A stretch of 64,000 bases of DNA from BA4 sp044376575 (GTDB lineage Bacteria; Bacteroidota; Bacteroidia; CAIKAF01): the NCBI GenBank assembly GCA_044376575.1, contig JBILKR010000014.1, positions 1-64,000 on the forward strand. Direction: 5' to 3'. Under the pieces are notes generated by a model. The model ran no database searches. It was not told the origin of the DNA and saw only the letters and a list, made by a program, of their open reading frames with translations. How positions within the stretch are numbered: the first letter of the stretch is position 1; each line of letters starts with the position of its first letter. The translations under genes were made by a program, and so were the position numbers. Shown one piece after another: positions 1 to 8,949 of the stretch.

Positions 1-1055
1 TTCACTTTTTTATTTTTTTTATTTCAATCTTATTTTTTTCGTTATTCATTAATTCAGTCTTACTAAAATTCTCTGTTAATCTGGGTGTTCGTCAGCATGA
101 TGCGAATGTGATAAGATGGACAAAAACAACAAAGCCGTCGATAGGTGGTTTTGCTTTTTATATTTCTTTCTTAATTAGCTTTCTGTTTTATATGATTTAT
201 TTTAATCAAACAGAACTAATAAGCAATTTAGAATATATAGGTATTTTGACTGTTACTTCTATTGCATTTTTGATGGGTCTGGCAGACGATGCATACAATA
301 CTAATCCATTGTTGAAGTTTTTGGTTCAGTTGATTTGTGGTGTAATTTTAATTCATACCGGTAATATGATTCAGATTACACCTTGGTATGGATTTAATTA
401 TTGCATTACATTATTTTGGATTGTGGGCATAATGAATTCTATCAATATGCTCGATAATATGGATGCCGCCACTACACTTACGGCGATTATGATATCGATA
501 ACATCGCTGATTTATTTATTTTCCGTTAAATCTTTAGGGGCATTTTATACAGTTATCATCGTTGGATTACTTGCTTCGCTGTTTGCATTTTTATATTATA
601 ATTGGCATCCTTCAAAAATGTATATGGGCGATACTGGTAGTCAGTTTCTGGGTATTATTTTAGCAATACTTGGTATTCGTTTGTTATGGAATGGAACCGA
701 TGTTTATCATGTACCTGTTCAAACAAAACAATTCCTGTCTGTATTATTAGTATTTATTGTACCTATTGCTGACACTACAACGGTGTTTATCAATCGTATA
801 TTAAAAGGGAGGTCTCCATTTGTTGGAGGCAAGGATCATACCACCCACCATCTGGTATATCTTGGCTTAAAACTGACACATGCTGTTTCTTTGTTAGGAA
901 TCATCAGTTTAGTTTCCGGTTTGTATATGGTTTTTGGTATTCAGCAACAGGAAGCATGGGGCTGGATAAACATTACTATAGCCGTTGTATATTATTTAAT
1001 GGTAACTGTTGGATTATATCTTACTACCAGAATTAAAAATATTCAACCGAATTAA
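1..1055 (+). CDS. Undecaprenyl-phosphate sugar-1-phosphate transferase, MraY/WecA family (5' partial)
   Basis: Integral membrane enzyme of glycosyltransferase family 4, expected to transfer a sugar-1-phosphate to undecaprenyl phosphate at the inner membrane as the first step of a cell-surface glycan. Visible family motifs are the acidic pair in LADDAYN, NMLDNMDA, YMGDTGSQ and the cytoplasmic histidine motif KDHTTHHL, spread among about ten hydrophobic segments. A GTG at 108 is a possible start, but the frame stays open back to position 3 and encodes another hydrophobic helix followed by NLGVRQHDAN, which matches the usual N-terminus of the family. The gene therefore starts left of the window. 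The sugar cannot be told from sequence; MraY itself is less likely because no mur genes are adjacent on this strand. Confidence 0.88.
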   Translation, partial: HFFIFFISILFFSLFINSVLLKFSVNLGVRQHDANVIRWTKTTKPSIGGFAFYISFLISFLFYMIYFNQTELISNLEYIGILTVTSIAFLMGLADDAYNTNPLLKFLVQLICGVILIHTGNMIQITPWYGFNYCITLFWIVGIMNSINMLDNMDAATTLTAIMISITSLIYLFSVKSLGAFYTVIIVGLLASLFAFLYYNWHPSKMYMGDTGSQFLGIILAILGIRLLWNGTDVYHVPVQTKQFLSVLLVFIVPIADTTTVFINRILKGRSPFVGGKDHTTHHLVYLGLKLTHAVSLLGIISLVSGLYMVFGIQQQEAWGWINITIAVVYYLMVTVGLYLTTRIKNIQPN

Positions 1056-1057
1056 TT

Positions 1058-2311
1058 TTATTCGTAATGAATTTTATACAAATTGTATAATAATAAATAA
1101 TCAAGTCCGTTAAAAGCGGCTCCAGTTTCATAGTGAATACCATTTCTTAAATCAGGATGAAACCAACGGTTTTCACCACTCCATCCTTCTGCATTTGAGC
1201 AATTTTTTGTTTTAAAACATGGTCCGTTTTCCGGAGCTTCCACAAGCATTTGATGGAACGTTTCTTTCCATTCTTCAACATTTCTTTTCCTGAATAATGC
1301 ATCTATCAATAAATATATTTCCATGTTGGCTCCCGTACACCAGTTTTTAAATCTGTAATACGATGGTGATCCGATAACACTTGTCATCGCTAATTGCATT
1401 CCCATATTAACTTCATTTTGTATAGGATTCTTTTCATAATCCAACAACATTAATGTTGCCCAAATGGGCCACCCATTAAAAATGGAATGTGCATTATTAA
1501 ATCCTTTTTTTGTAATTATTTTACCTAACCTCGCAATACCTATAGAATAACCTGTTGCGTTGTTGCCAAGCGAAACCTTATCTCCGTAAGGATCATAAAT
1601 CATCCAGTCTTTTTTACTAAACGATTGAATAATGAGTGCTGTCTTCTTAGCAATAATCTCATGTAAATTTTTACCGTTTATAAATGATGTCATCGTGTCG
1701 GGAGTAAGTTCTTTTAAAATAGCAAAACTCCAAAGCAAATAAATTACCTGATCCTGACTCATTAAGTTCCCGTCTCCGGTACCTGTTCTACAAACTTTGC
1801 CCGACTTTACACAATGTAGCCCTTCAAAATGTTTGCTAATATCTGTAGGTGCATCATCTCTTAATAAAAATCCTGTTTCTTTTACAGGCATATTATATTT
1901 TAATGCAGAAGCCTTATCCAGTCTTTCTGTAGCAAACAATGCATATGAGATTTCTTTTCTGATCTGAGATAATTGTTTTTTTTCCTCTACTTGAATTTTA
2001 TATTCTGTGCCAAGCCAGGCAATATATTGAGCCAGGTGAACATTCCCGTCGCTCCAGTCCATGATGCCGTATTCTCCTGCAACCATTCCTTTACCTTTGC
2101 ATATATTACCAAGAATCCACGCATCTTCACACGATTTCTCCGGCCAGATCTTAGCGGCAGGCACACAACCTCCATCAACAGTATCCATGTGCAGGAATTG
2201 TTTGTATAATCTTTGTTGATATTCAATTTTTTTTTCGTGGATATTCATCTGTTGTGCGTAAATCATGTTTATCAACAGAAATAAATTGATCAGAATAATT
2301 ATTCTTTTCAT
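1058..2311 (-). CDS. Secreted protein of unknown function
   Basis: 417 residues starting with a clear Sec signal peptide (basic MKR, hydrophobic core, AQQ cleavage region near residue 20), so it is periplasmic or exported. I do not recognise the family. The mature protein is rich in Trp, Cys and Gly-containing helical segments, for example WILGNICKGKG, WPIWATLMLLDY and WCTGANMEIYLLIDALF. At least seven cysteines suggest disulfides. The alternation of helices and conserved aromatic loops would fit an alpha/alpha-barrel glycan-active fold, but this is only an impression. It sits convergent to the membrane transferase at its 3' end with a 2-base gap and follows queA on the same strand by about 20 bases. 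Confidence 0.6.
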   Translation of the reverse strand: MKRIIILINLFLLINMIYAQQMNIHEKKIEYQQRLYKQFLHMDTVDGGCVPAAKIWPEKSCEDAWILGNICKGKGMVAGEYGIMDWSDGNVHLAQYIAWLGTEYKIQVEEKKQLSQIRKEISYALFATERLDKASALKYNMPVKETGFLLRDDAPTDISKHFEGLHCVKSGKVCRTGTGDGNLMSQDQVIYLLWSFAILKELTPDTMTSFINGKNLHEIIAKKTALIIQSFSKKDWMIYDPYGDKVSLGNNATGYSIGIARLGKIITKKGFNNAHSIFNGWPIWATLMLLDYEKNPIQNEVNMGMQLAMTSVIGSPSYYRFKNWCTGANMEIYLLIDALFRKRNVEEWKETFHQMLVEAPENGPCFKTKNCSNAEGWSGENRWFHPDLRNGIHYETGAAFNGLDYLLLYNLYKIHYE

Positions 2312-2330
2312 GAATTCAATTGTATAAAAA

Positions 2331-3509
2331 TTATAAAGGCTTTAAATATGAACTGTCACCAAAACTTAGAAACCGGTAATCATTATCCATTGCAGATTGA
2401 TAGACTTTTTTCCAGTCATTTCCAATCAGCGCGGCAACCAGCAATAACAATGTAGATCCGGGTTGATGAAAATTTGTTATCAGTCCATTACACATCCTGA
2501 ACCGATAGCCAGGTACAATATAAATTCCTGTGCGGGCTTCCATCGTTTGTAAATGATTTTTATCCATGTAATCAATGATGGCTTCTAACGATGATTGTAA
2601 ACTGAAGTTTTGTTCTTCGCATTGATAGGGGTAAAATTGTTCTACACGAAATGGATTTACTTTATTCAAATGTAATCCTACTCCAATCCAGTATAGGCTT
2701 TCTAGTGTTCGCATGCTGGTTGTTCCAACAGGAATGATATTTCCATGATGTTTCAGTAAATTTTTAATTGTAGATAGCTCTACAAAAAAATTTTCTTCGT
2801 GCATTTCATGTTCAAGTGCATTTGATGTCTCAACAGGCTTGAATGTTCCAGCGCCAACATGCAGTGTGATAAATTCTTTTTGAATTCCTTGAGCTGATAA
2901 TTCTTCGAGTATTTCTTCTGTAAAATGCAAACCGGCTGTTGGTGCTGCTACTGATCCTTCAATAGATGAATAAACGGTTTGATAATTTTCCTTATCACTT
3001 ACTTCTGCCGCTCTGTTTATATATGGCGGGATTGGAATATTCCCAATTCGGGATAAGATTTCAGCAAAAATAAATTTACTTTTCCAAGTTAACTGAATAA
3101 CATTTTCTTCCCTGTTTATCCAAGAACATTGAACTTCATCAATATTTAAAATTTCATCTTCTTTCCATTTTCTTTTATTTCCTACCATGCATTTCCAGGT
3201 AGTTGAATATATTGAAGACATGGATTGAGGCATGCTTTCATTCAATGGCTCAAGAAGAAATATTTCAATTTCTGCACCAGTTGTTTTTTTTACTTTTATA
3301 CGAGCCTGAATAACTTTTGTTTGATTGAATACAAGAAGACTGTCTGGTGGTAACAGATTGGTTATTCCGGAAAAAGTATGATGACTGATATTGCCCTGAT
3401 CATACATTAATAATTTTGAATTACTTCTGGGTTGAGCAGGATACAATGCAATTCTCTCCTCGGGAAGAATATATTCAAACAATCCCATGTCAATTTTATC
3501 CGGTATCAT
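2331..3509 (-). CDS. queA: S-adenosylmethionine:tRNA ribosyltransferase-isomerase
   Basis: Transfers and isomerises the ribosyl group of AdoMet onto 7-aminomethyl-deazaguanine in tRNA, giving epoxyqueuosine at the wobble position of GUN anticodons. Family motifs are visible in order: the N-terminal LPEERIALYP, LLVFNQTKVI, GSVAAPTAGLHFTEE, LHVGAGTFKPVE and the C-terminal ITNFHQPGSTLLLLVAAL. The open frame continues upstream to an ATG at 3584, but that would overlap the divergent murF start at 3570 and adds a non-homologous stretch. The ATG ending at 3509 gives about 392 residues and the usual N-terminus; an ATG ending at 3488 is also possible. The roughly 60 bases to murF then form a shared divergent promoter region. 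Confidence 0.93.
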   Translation of the reverse strand: MIPDKIDMGLFEYILPEERIALYPAQPRSNSKLLMYDQGNISHHTFSGITNLLPPDSLLVFNQTKVIQARIKVKKTTGAEIEIFLLEPLNESMPQSMSSIYSTTWKCMVGNKRKWKEDEILNIDEVQCSWINREENVIQLTWKSKFIFAEILSRIGNIPIPPYINRAAEVSDKENYQTVYSSIEGSVAAPTAGLHFTEEILEELSAQGIQKEFITLHVGAGTFKPVETSNALEHEMHEENFFVELSTIKNLLKHHGNIIPVGTTSMRTLESLYWIGVGLHLNKVNPFRVEQFYPYQCEEQNFSLQSSLEAIIDYMDKNHLQTMEARTGIYIVPGYRFRMCNGLITNFHQPGSTLLLLVAALIGNDWKKVYQSAMDNDYRFLSFGDSSYLKPL

Positions 3510-3569
3510 AATGTAATCACTTGGTAAAAAAAAGTAAATTCGTCTTGCTTTATTTAGATTACAAAACAA

Positions 3570-4844
3570 ATGAATATTCAGCAATTATACCAATACTATC
3601 TTGTTTCGCGAAAGGTTTCTACCGATAGCAGAAATATTCCGCAGCAATGTATATTCTTCGCACTGAAAGGTGAGTCGTTTAATGGTAATGCTTTTGCCCA
3701 GCAGGCCATTGAAAAGGGTGCTTCTTATGCTGTAATTGATGAACCTCAATATTATGTTGATCATCGTACCATTTTAGTTGAAGATGTATTGAAAATCCTT
3801 CAAGATTTGTCTGCATACCACAGAAAGCAGTTAACAATTCCTGTTTTTGCCATCGCTGGTTCTAACGGTAAAACAACTTCAAAAGAATTGATACATGCCG
3901 TTCTTCAAACACAATATAAAACTTCTGCTACAAAAGGAAATCTGAATAACCATATTGGTGTTCCGTTGACCCTGCTTGATATTACTCCTGAAATAGAAAT
4001 TGCCATTGTTGAAATTGGCGCCAATCATCAACAGGAAACATACGATTTATGCAAGATTGCTATGCCAACCTTGGGAGTTGTAACCAACAACGGAAAGGAT
4101 CACCTTGAAGGTTTTGGTAGCATTGAAGGGGTGAGAAAAGCTAACAGTGAATTGTTTCAGTATTTAAAAGAAAATGAGGGAACAGTTTTTGTATTCGCTG
4201 ATATGCCTGACTTAATGGAAGATTCTCAACATATCAACAGAGTCACCTATGGTTCTGCTTCAACTGCTAATTATCAATTTTCACCAGAGGAACAATCTTT
4301 ATTTGCGACTATAGGTTATAAGAATCATATCATTACTTCACATTTGGCAGGATATTTTAACTGGATCAATATGGCACTGGCTTTTACAGTGGGTTCATAT
4401 TTTAATATTGATATTAAAAATATACAACATGCCCTTGAAACCTATCACCCCAGGTTAAACAGATCGCAGATTATTGAGTTGAGAGGAGCAATAATTGTTA
4501 TGGATGCTTATAATGCCAATCCCAGTAGTATGCAACTGGCCATTGAAAGTTTTATGAAATTGAATGGTGATAAAAAATGTGTGATACTGGCAGATATGCT
4601 TGAAATGGGAGACTATGCAGAACAGGAGCACCTAGCCATGATAAATTTGCTTTTACAACACAAGCCTGATCAGGTTGTATTGATTGGTCCTGAATTCGGT
4701 AAATGGAAAGATAAAATTTCTTGTTTACATTTTATTAATACAACTGATGCATCAGTATGGTTTTCCGCTCAGGAAATTAATGGATGGAATATTTTGATAA
4801 AAGGAAGCAGGGGTTTTCAACTGGAAAAAATTTTAGCAGTTTAG
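3570..4844 (+). CDS. murF: UDP-N-acetylmuramoyl-tripeptide--D-alanyl-D-alanine ligase
   Basis: Cytoplasmic ATP-dependent ligase adding D-Ala-D-Ala to UDP-MurNAc-tripeptide, the last soluble step of peptidoglycan precursor synthesis. The 424-residue length is normal. The N-terminal substrate domain contains VSTDSRNIPQQCIFFALKGE. The Mur P-loop is AIAGSNGKTTSKE at about residues 92-104, followed by the GNLNNHIGVPLTLL motif, IVEIGANHQ and the C-terminal IVMDAYNANPSSM and ILADMLEMG. It is transcribed away from queA and ends 1 base from the convergent aminotransferase. The other mur genes are not in this window, so it is separated from the classical division cluster. Confidence 0.95.
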   Translation: MNIQQLYQYYLVSRKVSTDSRNIPQQCIFFALKGESFNGNAFAQQAIEKGASYAVIDEPQYYVDHRTILVEDVLKILQDLSAYHRKQLTIPVFAIAGSNGKTTSKELIHAVLQTQYKTSATKGNLNNHIGVPLTLLDITPEIEIAIVEIGANHQQETYDLCKIAMPTLGVVTNNGKDHLEGFGSIEGVRKANSELFQYLKENEGTVFVFADMPDLMEDSQHINRVTYGSASTANYQFSPEEQSLFATIGYKNHIITSHLAGYFNWINMALAFTVGSYFNIDIKNIQHALETYHPRLNRSQIIELRGAIIVMDAYNANPSSMQLAIESFMKLNGDKKCVILADMLEMGDYAEQEHLAMINLLLQHKPDQVVLIGPEFGKWKDKISCLHFINTTDASVWFSAQEINGWNILIKGSRGFQLEKILAV

Positions 4845-6038
4845 TTATGTTTTGCTCACTTCATCAATACTTTTTAAGATGATTTTACAGGCTCTTTTTA
4901 TTTGATCATGCGTTATAATTAATGGAGGAGAAATACGCATACAATTACCATTAAAAAGAAACCAGTCGGTTAATACACCATTTTCGATACAACGTAAAAT
5001 AATTTTTCTGTTGAATGTTTCGGAAGAAAATTCTACTGCCAGCATTAATCCTTTTCCACTTATCTTAAGTATTTCAGGATGATTAAGCAAAGTGCGAAAT
5101 AAATTTTCTTTTTCTTCCACTTGCTGAATATAATCCTCTCTAAGTAGTACTTTTAACGTTTCCAGCGAAGCAGCACAACTTACCGGATGTCCACCAAAAG
5201 TGGTGATATGTCCTAACACCGGTTGATGAGTTAGACAACTCATGATTTCTTTTGAAGAGATAAATGCACCTAATGGCAAGCCTCCTCCAAATCCTTTGGC
5301 TACTACCAATACATCAGGAATAACTCCGTAATCATGGAATGCAAAAAGTGAACCGGTTCTACCATATCCCGTTTGTATCTCATCAAAAATTAAAAGCGTT
5401 TTTGTTTCATCACATTTTTTTCGAAGAGCTTGTAACCATAATTTATCGGCTGGTATGTAACCGGCTTCTCCCTGAACAGGTTCAACCACTACACAAGCTG
5501 TTCTGCAAGTAATTATTTCAAGTTCATCAAAGGAATTGAATTGTATCTGTTTGGTGCCGGGTAGTAATGGTCGAAATGCATTTTTAAATGATTCGCTACC
5601 CATAATGCTCAGTGCACCATGTGAGCTACCATGATATGCATGATGAAATGAAATCAGTTCAGATCTTCCGGTAAATCGTTTGGCTAATTTTAATGCACCT
5701 TCAATGGCTTCGCTTCCGCTGTTTACAAAAAAAACCTGTTGTAACGTTTCGGGCAATTGTTTTGCTAAAAGTGAGGCAAGACGAACCTGCGGACTCTGAA
5801 TCAGTTCTCCATACACCATCAGGTGCATGTATTTATTCAGTTGCTTTTTTATTTCACGAATTACTGAAGGATAGCCATGACCTAAATTACTGACTGAAAT
5901 GCCTGAAATCAGATCGAGATAGCGTTTTTTCTTATAATCAGTCAATACTATACCTTTCGCTTTTACAATCTCAAGCAACAAAGGTTCATCACTGGTTTGC
6001 CCCTGATGCTGTAAAAACAATTGACGATGTGAAATCAT
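4845..6038 (-). CDS. PLP-dependent class-III aminotransferase (acetylornithine/4-aminobutyrate type)
   Basis: Fold-type I, subgroup II aminotransferase of 397 residues. Motifs are YLDLISGISVSNLGHG near residue 40, VFFVNSGSEAIEGALKLAK (phosphate-binding), HHAYHGSSHG, the cofactor-contacting LLIFDEIQTGYGRTG, and the Schiff-base lysine in VVAKGFGGGLPLG. The group includes ArgD, GabT, ornithine and lysine aminotransferases; the sequence alone does not fix the substrate, and no arginine-biosynthesis neighbours are present to argue for ArgD. Convergent with murF. The start codon is the ATG ending at 6038. Confidence 0.88.
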   Translation of the reverse strand: MISHRQLFLQHQGQTSDEPLLLEIVKAKGIVLTDYKKKRYLDLISGISVSNLGHGYPSVIREIKKQLNKYMHLMVYGELIQSPQVRLASLLAKQLPETLQQVFFVNSGSEAIEGALKLAKRFTGRSELISFHHAYHGSSHGALSIMGSESFKNAFRPLLPGTKQIQFNSFDELEIITCRTACVVVEPVQGEAGYIPADKLWLQALRKKCDETKTLLIFDEIQTGYGRTGSLFAFHDYGVIPDVLVVAKGFGGGLPLGAFISSKEIMSCLTHQPVLGHITTFGGHPVSCAASLETLKVLLREDYIQQVEEKENLFRTLLNHPEILKISGKGLMLAVEFSSETFNRKIILRCIENGVLTDWFLFNGNCMRISPPLIITHDQIKRACKIILKSIDEVSKT

Positions 6039-6119
6039 ATTGCAAAGTAAAGGATTCCCTTATATTCATACAACTTATTGTAACAATCATTGTTTATTGA
6101 TTACTAATACAATAAGTAT

Positions 6120-6773
6120 ATGACCGGTTTTATGCGATTTTTCCCTTTGGAATTGGTTGTTTTTCCGGAAGAAAAACTCAATCTACATATTTTTGAAGAA
6201 CGATATAAAGCACTGATTAATGATTGCTTTCAACAGCATAAAACATTTGCAGTTCCTGCTTATATTAACGGAAAAGTAAGTGAGTATGCCACAGAAGTAG
6301 AAATTTTAAAGATCGATAAATTGTATCCGGACGGTAAAATGGATATTTGTACAAAAGGATTACAAATAGTTCGAATCCTGGATTTTCAAATGAAAAACGA
6401 TCAATTCTTATATCCTGCCGGAATTGTAACAACAAATCATCCTTATGTTGAAATTACCAAAGCAGATGAGGCTACGTCAGAAACTTTAAACGAATTGGAA
6501 AGATTGGTCTCATCCTTATCATCTATTCTAAATATCCATAAAAATATCATACCTTCGGATACACGTTTGTTGTCGTTTAAGATTGCCCATTATTTTGGAA
6601 TGAAGATTGCTGATGAATATGATTTATTATTAACGCTAAATGAAGATGATCGTCAGCAGAAATTAATATCATTTATAAAAGCAATTTTACCAAGTATTGA
6701 GCAAAGGGAAACGATTCGAAAAAAAATACAGTTAAATGGACATTTTAAACATGTTTTTCCCCCTGATTTTTAA
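6120..6773 (+). CDS. LON substrate-binding-domain protein
   Basis: Stand-alone protein of 217 residues corresponding to the N-terminal (substrate-recognition) domain of Lon proteases, without AAA or protease domains. The diagnostic opening is RFFPLELVVFPEEKLNLHIFEERY at residues 6 to 29 (first part given), followed by beta strands and a helical C-terminal half. Such proteins are common in Bacteroidota and their function is not established; a role in binding misfolded proteins is an inference from the Lon domain. It is followed after 3 bases by the M61 peptidase and is probably co-transcribed with it. Confidence 0.82.
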   Translation: MTGFMRFFPLELVVFPEEKLNLHIFEERYKALINDCFQQHKTFAVPAYINGKVSEYATEVEILKIDKLYPDGKMDICTKGLQIVRILDFQMKNDQFLYPAGIVTTNHPYVEITKADEATSETLNELERLVSSLSSILNIHKNIIPSDTRLLSFKIAHYFGMKIADEYDLLLTLNEDDRQQKLISFIKAILPSIEQRETIRKKIQLNGHFKHVFPPDF

Positions 6774-6776
6774 ATT

Positions 6777-8624
6777 ATGAAAGCCAAGTCAATTTTTTTA
6801 ATTAAATTTTTTCTAGTAACACAGTTCATATTTGCAGGTTTAAAAATTCCTACAAAATATTCTGTTAATCTGAATAATGTTAAGGATGATCAACTGGAAA
6901 TAATAGTTTATCCTTCACCAAATCTTACAGGTGAAGTATTATTCAGAATGCCTAAAATTATTCCTGGAACTTATAGTATTTATGATTTTGGCCGTTTTGT
7001 GCAAAATTTTCAAATCGAGACACACAGCGGAAAAGAAGCAACGTTTGAATCAGTAGATGTAAATACTTGGAAAATATCTGCCATTCAAAACGTAAAAAAA
7101 ATATCATACTGGGTTGAAGATACCTGGGATACAAAAATCAAAAAAGATTGGGTATTTGAACCTGCCGGTACTAATATTGAACAAGATAAAAATATGGTGA
7201 TGAACAATCACGGTTTTTTTGGATATTTTGAAGGCACAACCGCTGATGAAATTCAGGTAGAAGTTATTCGTCCTGAAAATTTTTATGGTTCAACTGGTTT
7301 AACTTATTCCAGATTAATTGATAGGGATATTTATAATTTACCTAGTTATCATGTATTGGTAGATTCTCCCATTATGTATAATCAGCCTGATACAACTGTA
7401 ATTAAAATCGGAAATACCGATGTACTGATATCTGTATATAATGATAATAAATCAATCACTTCTGATTTTATTGCCAAACAAATTGAACCTATACTAAATG
7501 CTCAGAAAAATTATCTAGGCGGAAAGTTGCCTGTAGATAAGTATGCATTTATTTTTTATTTGCCCACTACGTTTACATCGTTTGGTTTTGGTGCACTGGA
7601 GCATAATAATTCATCCATGTATTTTTTACCTTCATTCGGTGGCGACTATCTCGCACAAATGATTAAAGATGTGGCGGCTCATGAGTTTTTTCATATTGTA
7701 ACTCCTTTAACTATACATTCAGAAGATATTCATTTTTTTGATTACAACCGTCCTTCTATGTCTAAGCATTTATGGCTATACGAAGGCGTTACAGAATATT
7801 CTGCCCATCATGTTCAGGTGAAAAATAAATTAATCACCCTTGATCAGTTTCTTGAAGTAATTCAAGGGAAAATCACTTCTTCACTTTCCATGAATGACAC
7901 ACTTCCATTTACAAGAATGAGTGAAGGTTGTTTGGATGAATTTAAAGATCAATACCTAAATGTTTACCAAAAAGGTGCATTAATCGGAATGTGCCTGGAT
8001 TTGAAATTACTTGAGATGTCTGACGGATTTATGGATTTGCCGGCATTGATAAAGAAATTATCCAATGAGTTTGGTCATCAGAAGCCATTTGTTGATGATG
8101 ATTTGTTTAGAATTATTGAATACATGACTTATCCTGAAATTGGATTGTTTTTAAATAAATATGTTGCCGGAAATGAGCCTTTGCCTCTTAAGGAATGTCT
8201 GGCTTATGCAGGAATAGAATTCTCAAAAGGCGGAACAATAGAAACCATTGATATTGGAGTATCATTTGAATCAATTGGATACGATGAAAAGAACGATTAT
8301 TTTTATATAATATCTGATGATGATCTCACAACTACCGGAAAATCTATGGGATTAAAGGCTGGTGATATTATTCGAAAAATCAATGGTAAAGAATTGTCTA
8401 TGAAAACCATGATGGAACTATTATCTGAACTTTATGCAACTGCAAAGCCCGCTGATAATCTGCAAATTGAAGTATCAAGACCGGCCAAAAAAGGAAAACA
8501 AAAAAATATGTTATTCAAGGGGAAAGTAGGAAAAACAACCATGGATAAAGGACCCGGCCTGTCGGTGATGCAGAATTTAACAGAAAAGCAGTTGAAAATA
8601 AGAAATGCATGGGTAGGTCAATAA
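6777..8624 (+). CDS. M61-family metallopeptidase with C-terminal PDZ domain
   Basis: 615-residue exported peptidase (signal peptide in the first about 20 residues, ending FAG). The zinc site is HEFFH in AAHEFFHIVTPL at about residues 302-306, and the third ligand lies in LWLYEGVTEYSAHH, the gluzincin arrangement of glycyl-aminopeptidase-like M61 enzymes. An N-terminal beta-sandwich precedes the catalytic domain. A PDZ domain occupies about residues 510-590 (MGLKAGDIIRKINGKEL). It probably degrades peptides in the periplasm or at the outer membrane. It shares an operon with the upstream Lon-domain protein. Substrate preference cannot be read from the sequence. Confidence 0.9.
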   Translation: MKAKSIFLIKFFLVTQFIFAGLKIPTKYSVNLNNVKDDQLEIIVYPSPNLTGEVLFRMPKIIPGTYSIYDFGRFVQNFQIETHSGKEATFESVDVNTWKISAIQNVKKISYWVEDTWDTKIKKDWVFEPAGTNIEQDKNMVMNNHGFFGYFEGTTADEIQVEVIRPENFYGSTGLTYSRLIDRDIYNLPSYHVLVDSPIMYNQPDTTVIKIGNTDVLISVYNDNKSITSDFIAKQIEPILNAQKNYLGGKLPVDKYAFIFYLPTTFTSFGFGALEHNNSSMYFLPSFGGDYLAQMIKDVAAHEFFHIVTPLTIHSEDIHFFDYNRPSMSKHLWLYEGVTEYSAHHVQVKNKLITLDQFLEVIQGKITSSLSMNDTLPFTRMSEGCLDEFKDQYLNVYQKGALIGMCLDLKLLEMSDGFMDLPALIKKLSNEFGHQKPFVDDDLFRIIEYMTYPEIGLFLNKYVAGNEPLPLKECLAYAGIEFSKGGTIETIDIGVSFESIGYDEKNDYFYIISDDDLTTTGKSMGLKAGDIIRKINGKELSMKTMMELLSELYATAKPADNLQIEVSRPAKKGKQKNMLFKGKVGKTTMDKGPGLSVMQNLTEKQLKIRNAWVGQ

Positions 8625-8637
8625 TCAAAAGTAAAAA

Positions 8638-8668
8638 TTTGCTGGGTTAAAATAAATTTATATTTTTG
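8638..8668 (+). promoter_or_regulatory. Promoter of rpmH (Bacteroidota -33/-7 type)
   Basis: TTTG at 8638-8641 and TATTTTTG at 8661-8668, separated by 19 bases, match the phylum consensus TTTG-N19-TAnnTTTG. The predicted start of transcription at about 8672-8675 falls at a small hairpin (AATCC at 8670-8674 pairing with GGATT at 8680-8684) before the start codon at 8699. Confidence 0.75.
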
Positions 8669-8698
8669 CAATCCTTTTAGGATTAAAATTTAAAAGCC

Positions 8699-8860
8699 AT
8701 GTCAAAAAGAACATTTCAGCCATCGATAAGAAAAAGAAGAAATAAGCACGGATTTCGTAAACGTATGGCTACAGCAGATGGTCGCAGAGTGCTTGCTGCG
8801 CGTCGTAGAAGAGGAAGAAAGAAACTTACAGTTTCTGATGAATTCTACCCAAAGAAGTAA
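8699..8860 (+). CDS. rpmH: 50S ribosomal protein L34
   Basis: A 53-codon gene for the small, very basic ribosomal protein L34. The translation opens MSKRTFQPSIRKRRNKHGFR and continues KRMATADGRRVLAARRRRGR before the tail KKLTVSDEFYPKK; the TFQPS, RKR, HGFR and RMAT..GR..L..RR.KGR signature is unmistakable. It is expressed alone: its own promoter lies upstream and an intrinsic terminator follows within 30 bases. The usual rnpA-yidC neighbours seen in many bacteria are absent, as is dnaA. Confidence 0.97.
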   Translation: MSKRTFQPSIRKRRNKHGFRKRMATADGRRVLAARRRRGRKKLTVSDEFYPKK

Positions 8861-8888
8861 GTTATATTGTGTTCATAGTTTTTTTTTG

Positions 8889-8916
8889 CCCCGGAAATTT
8901 TTTTCGGGGTTTTTTA
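8889..8916 (+). terminator. Rho-independent terminator after rpmH
   Basis: CCCCG at 8889-8893 pairs with CGGGG at 8905-8909, extendable through GAAA/TTTT to about nine pairs, followed by a run of T to 8916. Confidence 0.85.
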
Positions 8917-8949
8917 TTTCTGATTATTTCCCTGTTTGCAATTCAAAGG

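Noticed and set aside
3510..3584. Longer queA start at 3584
   Set aside because: It would overlap the divergent murF start, and the added residues do not look like QueA.
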